From JBBQXK01 sp038251625 (lineage in GTDB: Bacteria; Pseudomonadota; Alphaproteobacteria; Rhodobacterales; Rhodobacteraceae), in contig JBBSBE010000005.1 of the NCBI GenBank assembly GCA_038251625.1, positions 12,775 to 76,774 of the forward strand: a stretch of DNA of 64,000 nt, read 5' to 3'. Numbering within the stretch: position 1 is the first letter of the stretch; each line of letters begins with the position of its first letter. A program made the position numbers and the translations under genes. Shown piece after piece: positions 41,157-50,931 of this stretch. The notes beneath the pieces were generated by a model. That model searched no databases. It was not told where the DNA came from and was given only the letters and a program-made list of their open reading frames with translations.

Positions 41157-43298
41157 TCATCCCCGGCAGGCCCGTGCGGGGCCGGGGCTCGAACCGCCGC
41201 CAAAGCCCAGAAGCTCGACCGACAGGCCCACATCCGTGGTCGGACTGACACTAGACGAGGACGTGAACCGACGCGAGAGGGAAAGATCGACGCGCAGGCA
41301 TTCGTTGCGGAATTCAAGCCCAAGGCCCGCGCGTGCGGCACGGTCGGACACAAAATCGTAGCGGGTGTTCATTGTTCCGGCCCAATTGGGGGACATCTGG
41401 AACCGTCCGTCGAACACCAGTTCGGATACATCGGTGGTGCGGGATTCCACGTCATCGGCCAGCGTCCAGACGTAGCTCGACGATACAGCATAGCGTTCCC
41501 TTGCCATGTCGAGGCGCAGTTCCGCCTTGGTGAGGCTGAAATCATCGGCAAAGAGCAGACGGTTGGTGACGGCCAGTCCCCGGCCCGAAAGCCGCCATGC
41601 AGCCAGCCAGTCGGAGGTCGGGCCGCTGAGGCCGGAGGCGGCGCTGAAGCCGGTTGCGGATTCGGTGCGGAAGACGCGCCCCAGCGTCATCCCCAGTTGC
41701 CAGCCGGAGGGGGCGAAATGCGTGAAGCTCAGACCGGCGTTGACGCGCGGGCCTTCCTCGACCCCGTCGTAGCCGGGAAAGCGGTTGAGCGAGAAGAGGT
41801 TGCCCTCGTCGAATTCCGCAAGCACGCCGTCTTCGTTCGGCACGCCGTCCTGTGCGGATTCTGGTGCCAGGACAAGCTGCACCACAGGTTCGATGACCTG
41901 CACGGCGCCGCGCGATGTGATGCGTGTCAGGGGATAGCGAAGTTCAAGCGCGGCGGCGCCGGTCAGGCGGCTGTAGCTGCCCTGGCTGGCATCGTCCTGC
42001 GAAATGTCAAAGACATCGGCGCGCACCTCGGCCAGTGCCGCCACAAGAAAGCCCGGACCGACAATCCCATCGCGCCGCCATTCCGCACGCACCCCGGCGC
42101 GGGCGGTATCGCGCCCGTCGCTGACGCCGTTCCCGTCGCTGTCGAACCCTGCGCTGCTTGACCGCCGGTGCCCGTGCCCCGAAAATGTAAGCGTGGCGAT
42201 GCCACCGATGCCCGCAGGCGTGAACCGCTGGACCCATGTCAGATCGCCTATCAGCGAGGGCAGGGTATCATTGGTGTCGGTGTCGCGCAGGGACCGGAAG
42301 TGGGTCAGACCGACCGAGATATACTGATCCCGGCGGGTGCGCGCGACCTCGACCTTGCTTTCAAGGCGGTCGGAATCGGCCACGTTGTAATCCAGCAGAT
42401 AGCCACGGTCGCTGACGGTTGTGGCCGAAAACTTGAGCTTGAAATCGCGGGGGAGTGCGAAGGTACCTTCGGCCATGATGTAGCCGCGTGTCTTGTCGGG
42501 CAGGATCCTGTCGCGCGAAACGGCACCGTTCAGTTCGATCTTCCCGGTCCGGAATGCCTGACGGTAGCGCAGTTCCAGCGTCCGGCCGCCATTGGTGGAA
42601 ATGAACGGCGTCAGCGTCACGTCGCGGCTTGGGCCGATCGGGATGAAGTATGGCAGCTTGATGCCCGTGCCGAGGTCCGAGTTCGACCGGAAAGCCGGCA
42701 AAAGCACGCCGCGGGATCGCTTCAGCGTCGGGTCCGGCATGCGCAGGCGTGGGATCAGGGCCACCGGCACGCCGAAAAAGCGCACCTGAGCGCGGTCAAA
42801 GTAGATCTGCTTTTCGGTTGCGTCATGCAGCACCCGCCGGGCGCGGATTTCCCACAAGGGCGTGGGACTGCCCGCGCAGACCTTGCAGGACGAGGCGACA
42901 GTACGGCCAAGCCGGGTGTAGCGCCCGCCGATCCGCATCATCTCGGACGCGGCAAGCTGCAACTGCTGGTCCAGCACCAGCCGCGCCGAACGCAGGATGC
43001 CGTCGCGCAGGTCGCCGGAAAGCTCGGCCTCGTCGGCCAGAACCACATCGCCGCTAACGGCATCCGTCAGCACGATCGGGCCGTCGATCAGCAGCTTGTC
43101 TGCCGCGCGGTCATAGGTGATGCGGCGCGCACGGAGGCGCCGACCTTGATAGAATACTTCGACCGACCCTTCGGCCACCAGCGTATCGGCGCCCGTGATT
43201 GCCAGTCGGTCGGCCACAAGCGTTGCGGGCACGTCCTGCGCCCAGAGGGGCGCTGCAACCGAAAGCATCAGGGCAAGAACGAGGATCAGCGTGCGCAT
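41157..43298 (-). CDS. lptD: LPS-assembly outer-membrane protein LptD
   Basis: A 713-residue outer-membrane barrel that inserts LPS. The signal peptide is MRTLILVLALMLSVAAPLWAQ, followed by the OstA jellyroll (ADRLAITGADTLVAEGSVEVFYQGRRL) and a large C-terminal barrel. A paired-cysteine motif SSCKVCAGSPTPLWEIRARRV is typical of alphaproteobacterial LptD. The start at 43298 overlaps the stop of lptG by one base. It is shorter than E. coli LptD (784). Confidence 0.93.
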   Translation of the reverse strand: MRTLILVLALMLSVAAPLWAQDVPATLVADRLAITGADTLVAEGSVEVFYQGRRLRARRITYDRAADKLLIDGPIVLTDAVSGDVVLADEAELSGDLRDGILRSARLVLDQQLQLAASEMMRIGGRYTRLGRTVASSCKVCAGSPTPLWEIRARRVLHDATEKQIYFDRAQVRFFGVPVALIPRLRMPDPTLKRSRGVLLPAFRSNSDLGTGIKLPYFIPIGPSRDVTLTPFISTNGGRTLELRYRQAFRTGKIELNGAVSRDRILPDKTRGYIMAEGTFALPRDFKLKFSATTVSDRGYLLDYNVADSDRLESKVEVARTRRDQYISVGLTHFRSLRDTDTNDTLPSLIGDLTWVQRFTPAGIGGIATLTFSGHGHRRSSSAGFDSDGNGVSDGRDTARAGVRAEWRRDGIVGPGFLVAALAEVRADVFDISQDDASQGSYSRLTGAAALELRYPLTRITSRGAVQVIEPVVQLVLAPESAQDGVPNEDGVLAEFDEGNLFSLNRFPGYDGVEEGPRVNAGLSFTHFAPSGWQLGMTLGRVFRTESATGFSAASGLSGPTSDWLAAWRLSGRGLAVTNRLLFADDFSLTKAELRLDMARERYAVSSSYVWTLADDVESRTTDVSELVFDGRFQMSPNWAGTMNTRYDFVSDRAARAGLGLEFRNECLRVDLSLSRRFTSSSSVSPTTDVGLSVELLGFGGGSSPGPARACRG

Positions 43299-44392
43299 CA
43301 GCCATCCTCGAGGTGCAACAGAAGGCCAAGGGCCATCAGCGTGGCGGCGACAGGCGGGCTCCATGCCGCAAGCGCCACGGGGATCTGGCCGCTCTCGCCC
43401 AGCACCTGCGCGAAGTTGCGCAGAAAGAAGATCGCAAAGCCGCACAGCACCGCCATCAGGACCAGAACGCCGGTGCCGCCGCTGCGCATGTGGCGCATGG
43501 TAAAGCCCGCCGCCACCAGCACCATCGCCGCCAGAAGAAGCGGCTGCGCCAACTCCATCTGAAACCAGACACGATGGGTGCGCGCGGTAAAGCCCGCAGC
43601 CTCGATCCGGCGGATGTAGGCTGGCAGATCCCAGATCGGGATGGATGAAGGCGAACCGAAACTGTCCCGGATGCGCGCGGGCGTCAGATCAGAGGGCAGC
43701 CGCGCCGTCGGCGCGCGCCGCGCTGTACGTTCGGGGTTGTCGGCGGTCAGATCCCAGGTCTTGGTGTCCGTCAGTTCCCACGCGCCTTTTCGCAGCAAGG
43801 CCTTGGCGGCGAGGATGCGCTGTTGTGGCGTGCCATCGGGGGCATAGGACAGGAAATTCACGTCAAAAAGCTGCGTCCCGTCGCCGTCGGCACGGGCGGC
43901 GTTGATGACGATCTGACCGCTGCCCGAGCCCTGACGAAGCCACAGACCGCCCTCGGCAACGGAGAGCACGCTTGACGAGCCGCGGGCAAGGCGGCCGACT
44001 TCGGCGTCATACTCGCGCGACACGCCTGCAACCATGGGGTTCAGCACTGCGACCGACAGCCCGCCAAGGATCAACGCCGCCGCGACGGGTGCCAGCAGGA
44101 AGCTGAGGCCCGAACGGCCGGTTGCGCGGATGACCACAAGTTCAGAGCTGCGCGACAGGCTGAGAAAAAGGCCGATGGCAGCAAAGATGAAGATCAGCGG
44201 CAGGATGCGGTAGAGGCTTTCCGGCACGTTGAGCGCGGCCAGCTGTACCGCCCCTGCAATCCCCAGACCATTTGCCGAAAAGCGCCGAAGCTGGTCCACC
44301 ATGTCGATCAAAAGCATGATTCCGAAAAAGATAAGAAAGACCTGCCCCACCAGAACAGCAAAGCGCCGGGTGATGTAAAGGCTGAGGATCAT
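43298..44392 (-). CDS. lptG: LPS export permease LptG
   Basis: A 364-residue inner-membrane subunit of the LptB2FG extractor. It has three helices before and three after a periplasmic jellyroll domain: LVGQVFLIFFGIMLLIDMVD, ESLYRILPLIFIFAAIGLFLSL, and AQPLLLAAMVLVAAGFTM at the C-terminal half. ATG at 44392 (MILSLYITRRFAVLV) overlaps the lptF stop by 4 bases. Confidence 0.93.
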   Translation of the reverse strand: MILSLYITRRFAVLVGQVFLIFFGIMLLIDMVDQLRRFSANGLGIAGAVQLAALNVPESLYRILPLIFIFAAIGLFLSLSRSSELVVIRATGRSGLSFLLAPVAAALILGGLSVAVLNPMVAGVSREYDAEVGRLARGSSSVLSVAEGGLWLRQGSGSGQIVINAARADGDGTQLFDVNFLSYAPDGTPQQRILAAKALLRKGAWELTDTKTWDLTADNPERTARRAPTARLPSDLTPARIRDSFGSPSSIPIWDLPAYIRRIEAAGFTARTHRVWFQMELAQPLLLAAMVLVAAGFTMRHMRSGGTGVLVLMAVLCGFAIFFLRNFAQVLGESGQIPVALAAWSPPVAATLMALGLLLHLEDG

Positions 44393-45522
44393 ACCGGTGC
44401 CCCTGCACTGGCCCTGCTGCGGCGCAGACGGCGGGGGCGCTGCGAATGGGCCAACAGGGCAAGGCCGAGGCCCAAGCCCAGCACCGGCGCGATGTAGGCC
44501 ACCGGCCACATCGCAGCGTTCTTCAGGCTCGCTCCCGTTGCCCAGTTCGCCACCATCTGGATCACGATCAGCAGAATCACCGCGCCCACGATCTGACGCC
44601 AGAGGCCAAAACGGCTGAATGCGCCGAGGATCAGCGTCGAAAAGCCGATCAGCGCCGCCGCAGGAGCCAGGAGCGGATTGGCAAACCGCCCGTGAGCCTC
44701 GGTCAGGAAGGCCGCGCGGTCACCACCAGACGCCGCAACCAGTGCAGGATCGGGCCAGAGCAGCGCAAGCGTCGGCATTTCCTCGACGGCAGCGCCTTTG
44801 CGGTCGTTTGTGCCCAGAACGGCGCCCATGTCATAGGTGAGGTCGGTGAAATGCGTGACCGCCAGCGCCTGCGTCGACCGCGTGATCGACTGCACGAGCC
44901 CGTCGAACATCACCAGTTTTGGCCCGGCGTCGCTTTTGACCAGCACCGCGCGGCGCGCGGTATAGGTGCTGCGCCCGCTTGGCGCGCGGTCATCGACCAA
45001 AAGAACATCCAGCAATTCCCCCTGCACCGAGATCTCGCGGATATAGAACGTCAGCCCCTTTGACGGATGGATGAACCGCCCCTCGGACAAAAGCTTTGCG
45101 GTCACATTGCTTTCAATCTCGACCGTGCGTTCGGCCAGCGCCGCGCGGCTGAGCGGCACGATAAGATGGGCGAGGACCAAAAGCATGATCGTCACGATCA
45201 GGCCGAAGATCAGCACGGGGCGCGCGAGCCGGAAGGCGGAAAAGCCGGTCGCCTGCATCACCACGAGTTCGCCATCCTGCGACAGGCGGTTGGTCACGTA
45301 GACCGAAGCCGCAAATGCCGCGATGGGCAGCACGAGGCGGATCACGTTTGGCAGGGTCAGGAGCGAAAACTCCAGAAACACCAAAGCCGACTGCCCGTCG
45401 CCGATCAGGCGGTCAAAAAGACCCACGGCCCGGTTGATCCAGTAGACCAGCACAAGCACAAGCGCGAAGAAGCCGAACAACGTCAGCAACTGCGACAGCA
45501 TGTAGCGGTCGAATCTGGACAA
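44389..45522 (-). CDS. lptF: LPS export permease LptF (TTG start)
   Basis: A 377-residue partner of LptG. The family begins MSRFDRYMLSQLL; here that start is a TTG codon at 45522, with GGGAGG seven bases upstream. A longer frame to 45573 has no such site. Helices include LLTLFGFFALVLVLVYWINRAV and VIRLVLPIAAFAASVYV, then a periplasmic domain and three more helices. It heads the operon; its promoter region is shared with divergent pepA. Confidence 0.92.
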   Translation of the reverse strand: MSRFDRYMLSQLLTLFGFFALVLVLVYWINRAVGLFDRLIGDGQSALVFLEFSLLTLPNVIRLVLPIAAFAASVYVTNRLSQDGELVVMQATGFSAFRLARPVLIFGLIVTIMLLVLAHLIVPLSRAALAERTVEIESNVTAKLLSEGRFIHPSKGLTFYIREISVQGELLDVLLVDDRAPSGRSTYTARRAVLVKSDAGPKLVMFDGLVQSITRSTQALAVTHFTDLTYDMGAVLGTNDRKGAAVEEMPTLALLWPDPALVAASGGDRAAFLTEAHGRFANPLLAPAAALIGFSTLILGAFSRFGLWRQIVGAVILLIVIQMVANWATGASLKNAAMWPVAYIAPVLGLGLGLALLAHSQRPRRLRRSRASAGAPV

Positions 45523-45712
45523 GTGACGCCTCCCTTGGGCACATCTTGTGACCCTAGACCGTTTCGTCGGCAAGGAAAACGCCCTCCGTGTCAGTGTCGG
45601 CGTCTCTGCGCGGGGCTGGTCAATCGCGCTGTCTGCGCCTAGCCTGCACGCGTCCTATCCCGTGTTGTGCGGCGTGCAACAGCATGCCCGTGCCCGAAGC
45701 AAAGGTTTCCTG

Positions 45713-47191
45713 ATGCCCGCATTGCTGCCCATCCGTTTCGCGCCTGTCGATCTTGATGCCCTGGCCACGGTTCCGGGGCGGATCGCGCTGGTGGTCCCCG
45801 CGACAGCCACAGCCCCGCAAGGCAGTGCTGCCAAACGGCTTGACCGGTTGACCAAGGGGGCCATCGCCCGCGCACTGGCGTCCGAGGCCTGGGAAAAGGC
45901 GAAGCCGGGCGAGGGGATGGATCTGGCCTGGCCCACGGGGCTGGCGGCTGAAGTGGTGCAGTTGATCAAATGCGATCCCCGCGCCGATGCGGCGGTGGCG
46001 CGCAAGGCGGGGGGCGCGGTGGGCCGCGCAGTCGGCAAGGCAGGAGCGACCGTGGTGCTTGCAGGCGTTCGCCGCACCGCCGACGTGGCCTTGGGCATCG
46101 TGCTGCGCGCCTATGATTTCACCGCCCACAAGACGGCTGCGAAAGAGGAAAAGGGCACTGTCACGTTGATGGTCACAGCGCCCGATGAGGCCGAAGCCGA
46201 GGCGCGTGCCGCGATGGCGGTGGCCGAAGGCGTGGTCTTTACCCGCGATCTGGTCAATGAGCCCGCCAACGTGCTGACCACCACCGATTTCGCCGACCGT
46301 CTGGCCGCGATGCGGGACCTCGGGCTTGAGGTCGAGGTGCTGGAAGAGGCAGATCTGGAACGGTTGGGGATGCGCACGCTTCTGGCCGTGGGTGTGGGTT
46401 CGGAAAGTCCGTCCAAGGTGGTCGTGATGCAGTGGAAAGGGGGTCCTGAGGGCGAGGCCCCCTTCGCGCTGATTGGCAAGGGCGTGGTGTTCGACACCGG
46501 CGGCATCTCGATCAAGCCTGCGGGCGGGATGGAAGAGATGACGATGGATATGGGCGGCGCGGGCGTCGTGGCGGGCACCATGCGCGCCTTGGCGTTGCGC
46601 AAGGCAAAGGCCAATGTGGTCGGGCTGGTGGGGCTGGTCGAGAACATGCCCGACGGCAAGGCCCAGCGGCCTGGCGATGTGGTGCGGTCCATGAAGGGCG
46701 ACACGGTTGAGGTGATCAACACCGACGCTGAAGGGCGCCTCGTGCTGGCCGATGTGCTTTGGTACGCACAAGAGCGGTTCAAGCCCTCGGGTATGGTCGA
46801 TCTGGCCACGCTGACGGGTGCGATCATCGTGGCGCTGGGGCATGAGAGTGCGGGCGTCTTTTCCAACAACGACGATCTGGCCGATGCGTTCCTCAAGGCC
46901 GCGAAAGCGGAAGGCGAGGGTGCCTGGCGGATGCCGATGGGCGAGGCCTATGACGCGAAGCTGAAAAGCCGCATCGCCGACATGATGAACGTGGGCGGGC
47001 GCGATGGTGGGGCGATCACGGCGGCGCAGTTCCTGGCGCGGTTCGTGAAGCCCGAGGTGCCTTGGGTCCACCTTGACATCGCGGGGACGGCGCTCTTGAA
47101 GGCCGACACGGCGATTGCGCCGAAGGGGGCCACGGGCTGGGGCGTGATGGCGCTGAACCGGCTGGTCGCGGACCGGTACGAAAAGGGCTGA
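45713..47191 (+). CDS. pepA: Leucyl aminopeptidase
   Basis: A 492-residue M17 dinuclear metallo-aminopeptidase. The catalytic core is GKGVVFDTGGISIKPAGGM with MDMGGAGVVAG, and NTDAEGRLVLADVLWY is the M17 signature. VTRDLVNEPAN-like FTRDLVNEPANVLTTT is also conserved. ATG at 45713 is chosen because the family N-terminus begins there; the frame extends to 45548 without homology. It is divergent from lptF and followed 8 bp later by holC, the common alphaproteobacterial pair. Confidence 0.94.
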   Translation: MPALLPIRFAPVDLDALATVPGRIALVVPATATAPQGSAAKRLDRLTKGAIARALASEAWEKAKPGEGMDLAWPTGLAAEVVQLIKCDPRADAAVARKAGGAVGRAVGKAGATVVLAGVRRTADVALGIVLRAYDFTAHKTAAKEEKGTVTLMVTAPDEAEAEARAAMAVAEGVVFTRDLVNEPANVLTTTDFADRLAAMRDLGLEVEVLEEADLERLGMRTLLAVGVGSESPSKVVVMQWKGGPEGEAPFALIGKGVVFDTGGISIKPAGGMEEMTMDMGGAGVVAGTMRALALRKAKANVVGLVGLVENMPDGKAQRPGDVVRSMKGDTVEVINTDAEGRLVLADVLWYAQERFKPSGMVDLATLTGAIIVALGHESAGVFSNNDDLADAFLKAAKAEGEGAWRMPMGEAYDAKLKSRIADMMNVGGRDGGAITAAQFLARFVKPEVPWVHLDIAGTALLKADTAIAPKGATGWGVMALNRLVADRYEKG

Positions 47192-47199
47192 GCGCGGCC

Positions 47200-47664
47200 A
47201 TGGCGCTGGCGCTTTTCTATCACCTGACCCGCAGCGGGCCCGAGCCGACCGTGGCGCAGCTTCTGTTGCGCGCATCGGGGCAGGGGTGGCGCGTGATGGT
47301 GCGGGGGACGGACCCCGGGCGCCTGGCCGCGCTTGACGACCGGCTCTGGACGGACCCGGCCGACGGGTTCCTGCCGCACGGGCTGGAGGGCGGACCCTGC
47401 GATGCGGATCAGCCGGTGCTGCTGGGTGCGGGTGCCATTGCGAACGCCGCGCGAGGCTTGATGCTCCTGGACGGCGCCGAGGCCGATCTGGTGGAGGTGC
47501 AGGGGCTAGAGCGGCTTTGGGTGATCTTCGACGGCGCGGACGCGGGCGCGGTCGAAGGCGCGCGGGGCCTTTGGCGCAGGATCACCGACGCGGGCCTGCG
47601 CGCGCAATACTGGAGCGAGGAAGACGGGCGCTGGGCCATGAAGATGGAGAAGGGCGCCGGGTAG
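47200..47664 (+). CDS. holC: DNA polymerase III chi subunit
   Basis: A 154-residue clamp-loader accessory protein that links the polymerase to single-strand binding protein. FYHLTRSGPEPTVAQLLLRASGQGWRVMV and DRLWTDPADGFLPHG are the chi family landmarks. It starts 8 bp after pepA. Its TAG stop codon is embedded in a 24-bp palindrome. Confidence 0.92.
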   Translation: MALALFYHLTRSGPEPTVAQLLLRASGQGWRVMVRGTDPGRLAALDDRLWTDPADGFLPHGLEGGPCDADQPVLLGAGAIANAARGLMLLDGAEADLVEVQGLERLWVIFDGADAGAVEGARGLWRRITDAGLRAQYWSEEDGRWAMKMEKGAG

Positions 47665-47684
47665 CGTGGGTGCACCCACGCTAC
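47661..47684. repeat. 24-bp perfect palindrome carrying the holC stop codon (repeat copy 2)
   Basis: The left arm GTAGCGTGGGTG is followed by its exact reverse complement. It differs from the copy at 986-1009 at one position per arm (G to C), with the partner base changed to keep pairing. Bases 47662-47664 (TAG) are the holC stop codon. Confidence 0.85.
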
Positions 47685-47712
47685 GTGCACGCCCAAGGCC
47701 GTGCCCCCGGGC

Positions 47713-48288
47713 CTAACGGCTCAGCACCATCTGGCCGCTGTCGATCTCGATCCGGTAGCGGCCAAGATAATCCATGCCCAGAAGCGACCCCTCCATCGCG
47801 CCGTCCGTGACGGCGGCGCCAAGCCGGGCATCGCGGTAGGGGCCAAGCGCCACATCCTCCAGCGTCACCCGTGCGGTGCGCACGGTGCCGTTTGCCGTCT
47901 GCGCCTGCCCCGTATAGACGAGCGTGGCGGGATCGATCCCCAGCGCCGCGGCGTCGCGGCTGCCCAAGACCACGTTCGTGGCACCCGTATCGACCAGAAA
48001 CCGCACGGGATGGTCGCCGATTGTCAGCGTCAGGTAATAGTGCCCGTCCGGCGCGCGCGGCAGCTCGATCCGCCCGTCCGCGACCACGGCCTGACGCGGC
48101 AACACGTCGCGGCGCAGGTCATTCCAGAGACCATAGCCCGACATCACCGCCACAAAGATCATCGCCCAGGCGAAGAAGCTGCGCATCGCAAGGCCCATCC
48201 GCCCGCGATATTCCACCATCGCCCAAGCCCCGAGGGCCAGGAGGAGGAATGAGAAATAAATGATCCGTGCCAGGCCGTCGCCATCCAT
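47713..48288 (-). CDS. TIGR02281-type clan AA aspartic protease, membrane-anchored
   Basis: A 191-residue protein with two N-terminal membrane helices (ARIIYFSFLLLALGAWAMV and FFAWAMIFVAVMSGYGLW) and a periplasmic retropepsin-like domain. The catalytic aspartate is in VRFLVDTGATNVVL, with GMDYLGRYRIEIDSGQMVL near the end. Such single-domain proteases act as dimers. Converges with holC over the palindrome. Confidence 0.9.
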   Translation of the reverse strand: MDGDGLARIIYFSFLLLALGAWAMVEYRGRMGLAMRSFFAWAMIFVAVMSGYGLWNDLRRDVLPRQAVVADGRIELPRAPDGHYYLTLTIGDHPVRFLVDTGATNVVLGSRDAAALGIDPATLVYTGQAQTANGTVRTARVTLEDVALGPYRDARLGAAVTDGAMEGSLLGMDYLGRYRIEIDSGQMVLSR

Positions 48289-48337
48289 GTCGCGCTCCTT
48301 TTCTGGCAGATAGGATCGAGGGGGGCGGGCTGCAAGC

Positions 48338-48955
48338 TTAGCCGATGAGCCCGGTCTGCCGCACGCCGTCGATCACGAACTGCACCGAAAGCGCCGCAAG
48401 AAGCATGCCCAGAAGCCGCGTGATGACGTTGGTGCCCGTGCGCCCCAGAAGCCGCTCGAGCGGCGGGGAGGCGAGAAGGAACAGGTAGGTCACAAGGATC
48501 ATCGCCCAAAGAAGGCCCATCACAAGGAACGTGCCCGTCCAGCCCGGGCCGGACTGGCCTACAAGAAGGATCATCGTGGCGATGGCCCCCGGCCCGGCGA
48601 TGAGCGGGGTGGCGAGGGGGAAGACGGAGGGATCGTGGTTGGGGTCGGCCTGCTGCCCCTCGCGCCGCTGTGTGCGCCGCTCGAAAAGCATGTCGAGGGC
48701 CGTCAGGAACAGGAGGATCCCGCCGGCGATGCGAAAGGCGGGCATCGAGATGCCGATGAAATTCAGCACCGCCTCTCCCGCCAGCCCGAAAAGGGTCAGC
48801 AGGACCGCCGCAATCAGGCACGCGCGCAAGGCCATGGCCCGCCGCGCTGCGTTTGGCATCCCTTGCGTGAGTGCGATGAAAAGGGGCACGAGGCCGGGCG
48901 GGTCGATGACGACGAAGAGGGTGGCGAAGGCGGTGATGAGGAAGGCGCTGTCCAT
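48338..48955 (-). CDS. MarC family (UPF0056) inner-membrane protein
   Basis: A 205-residue polytopic protein with six hydrophobic helices. FATLFVVIDPPGLVPLFIALTQGM at the N-terminus, FRIAGGILLFLTALDMLF, and PLIAGPGAIATMILLVG are MarC signatures. Despite the name, it is not proven to act in drug resistance. It is 20 bp downstream of the ABC-F gene. Confidence 0.92.
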   Translation of the reverse strand: MDSAFLITAFATLFVVIDPPGLVPLFIALTQGMPNAARRAMALRACLIAAVLLTLFGLAGEAVLNFIGISMPAFRIAGGILLFLTALDMLFERRTQRREGQQADPNHDPSVFPLATPLIAGPGAIATMILLVGQSGPGWTGTFLVMGLLWAMILVTYLFLLASPPLERLLGRTGTNVITRLLGMLLAALSVQFVIDGVRQTGLIG

Positions 48956-48975
48956 GGGTCAGGCCGGGCGTACTG

Positions 48976-50817
48976 TCATGCCGCCGCCTCCAGCTTTTCC
49001 TGTGCTGCGAGCCATAAAGCCTCGGCGCGGTCGATCCCTTCCATCACTTCGGCGTATTTGCGGTTCCAAGTCTCAAGCTCGCCGATCCGCGCGTCTTCGT
49101 AGAGCGAGGGGTCGGCCAGCTTTTTCGCCAGCTTGTCGCGCATGTCGTTGAGCTTGGAGAGGCGTTCCTCGCACCGGCGGACCTCGGCCCGGATCGAAAG
49201 GATGTCTTCGCGCGAGGTTTGTTTTTTCTTTTCAACCGGTTTTGCCGCGATCTTCACGTCATCCTCACCGGCCAGAAGCTGGCGGCGGTATTCCTCCAGA
49301 TCATGCGTGTAAGGCTCGACCGCGCCACCCTTCACCAGCCATAGCCGGTCGGCCACCAGCCCAAGAAGGTGCATGTCGTGGCTGACAAGGATCACCGCGC
49401 CGGAATAGGCGGTCAGCGCTTCGACCAGCGCCTCGCGGCTTTCCATGTCGAGGTGGTTCGTGGGTTCGTCAAGGATCAGAAGATGCGGTGCGTCGATGGT
49501 GGCCAGAAGAAGCGAAAGACGCGCCTTCTGCCCGCCCGACAGGCGACCGACCACCGTTTCGGCCTGATCGGCGCCAAGGCCGAACCCGGCAAGGCGGGCG
49601 CGGAGACGCGGCTGCCCTTCGGCGGGGCGCAGGCGCTGCAGATGCTGCAGGGGCGTTTCGTCGATGAACAACTCGTCCACCTGATGCTGCGCGAAATACC
49701 CTATGCGCAGCTTGCCCGAGCGGTGGAGCCGCCCCTCCATCGTAAGAAGTTTGCCTGCCAAGAGTTTGGAAAGGGTGGATTTCCCCTCACCATTGCGGCC
49801 AAGAAGGGCGATGCGGTCATCCTGGTCGATGCGCAAGGACAGCCGTTTCAGCACGGGCGGGCCGTCATACCCCACGGCCGCATTGTCGAGGTTGATGATG
49901 GGGGGTGCCAGTTCCTCGGGTTCGGGGAAGGTGAACACCACCTTCTTGGCATCCTCGGGTGCGGTGATCGGCGTCATCTTTTCCAGCATCTTGACGCGCG
50001 ATTGCGCCTGCACGGCCTTTGAGGCCTTTGCCTTGAAGCGGTCGACGAAGGATTGCAGGTGGGCGCGACGCAAGTCCTGCTTTTTCGCCTCGGCCGCCTG
50101 GACGGCACGGCGTTCGGCCACCTGACGGGCAAACTGATCGTAGGGGCCCGTCCAGTAGGTCAGTTTTTTCTGGTCAAGGTGCAGGATGCCGCCAACCGCC
50201 CGGTTCAGAAGGCCACGGTCATGGCTGATGATCAGCACGGTGTGTGGGTACTTCTGCAGGTAACTTTCCAGCCACAGCGCACCTTCCAGATCGAGGTAGT
50301 TGGTCGGTTCGTCCAGAAGCAGGATATCGGGCTGTGCAAAGAGCACACCGGCCAGCGCCACGCGCATCCGCCAACCCCCAGAGAAGTCGGAACAGGGTTT
50401 GCGCTGCGCTTCAGCATCAAAGCCCAACCCCTTGAGAATGCTGGACGCGCGGCCCTCGGCGGACCACGCGTCGATATCGGCAAGGCGGGTCTGGATCTCG
50501 GCGATGCGGGCGGGATCGATGCTGGTGTCTGCCAGAAGGGCCGCGCGTTCGGTATCGGCTTCCAGCACCGTGTCGATGAGCGACGTCGAGGAGGACGGCA
50601 CCTCCTGCGCCACGCCGCCGATGCGCGCGCGCGAGGGCATCGAGATGGAGCCGCCCTCCAACGCCAACTCACCCCGGATCAGGCGAAAGAGGGTGGTCTT
50701 GCCGGCGCCGTTGCGCCCCACAAGGCCAACCTTGTGACCGGCCGGAATCGTGGCCGAGGCGCCCTGAAACAGCGGGCGCCCTTCGACGGAATAGGTGATG
50801 TCTTCGATCTTGAGCAT
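48976..50817 (-). CDS. ABC-F ATPase, YheS-like
   Basis: A 613-residue cytoplasmic protein with two ABC domains and no membrane part, of the ribosome-acting ABC-F class. Domain 1: GRNGAGKTT, signature FSGGWRMRVALAG, and LLLDEPTNYLDLEG. A charged linker (AHLQSFVDRFKAKASKAVQAQSRVKMLEKM, the P-site tRNA interaction motif region) joins domain 2: GRNGEGKST, LSGGQKARLSLLL, LILDEPTNHLDME. A C-terminal coiled coil follows from about residue 530. It aligns well with E. coli YheS as I recall it. The start is probably 50817 (MLKIEDITYS); 50829 is an alternative. Confidence 0.9.
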   Translation of the reverse strand: MLKIEDITYSVEGRPLFQGASATIPAGHKVGLVGRNGAGKTTLFRLIRGELALEGGSISMPSRARIGGVAQEVPSSSTSLIDTVLEADTERAALLADTSIDPARIAEIQTRLADIDAWSAEGRASSILKGLGFDAEAQRKPCSDFSGGWRMRVALAGVLFAQPDILLLDEPTNYLDLEGALWLESYLQKYPHTVLIISHDRGLLNRAVGGILHLDQKKLTYWTGPYDQFARQVAERRAVQAAEAKKQDLRRAHLQSFVDRFKAKASKAVQAQSRVKMLEKMTPITAPEDAKKVVFTFPEPEELAPPIINLDNAAVGYDGPPVLKRLSLRIDQDDRIALLGRNGEGKSTLSKLLAGKLLTMEGRLHRSGKLRIGYFAQHQVDELFIDETPLQHLQRLRPAEGQPRLRARLAGFGLGADQAETVVGRLSGGQKARLSLLLATIDAPHLLILDEPTNHLDMESREALVEALTAYSGAVILVSHDMHLLGLVADRLWLVKGGAVEPYTHDLEEYRRQLLAGEDDVKIAAKPVEKKKQTSREDILSIRAEVRRCEERLSKLNDMRDKLAKKLADPSLYEDARIGELETWNRKYAEVMEGIDRAEALWLAAQEKLEAAA

Positions 50818-50931
50818 GAGGTGCGGCATGCCCGAAGGGCGGCCAGTCGTCAATGCGATGCCTGCGTGCTGTTGCTTGTCTGAACTGGAGTGGGGCAATA
50901 GTCTGATGGCAGGGCGCAAGAGGGGGCGGGA

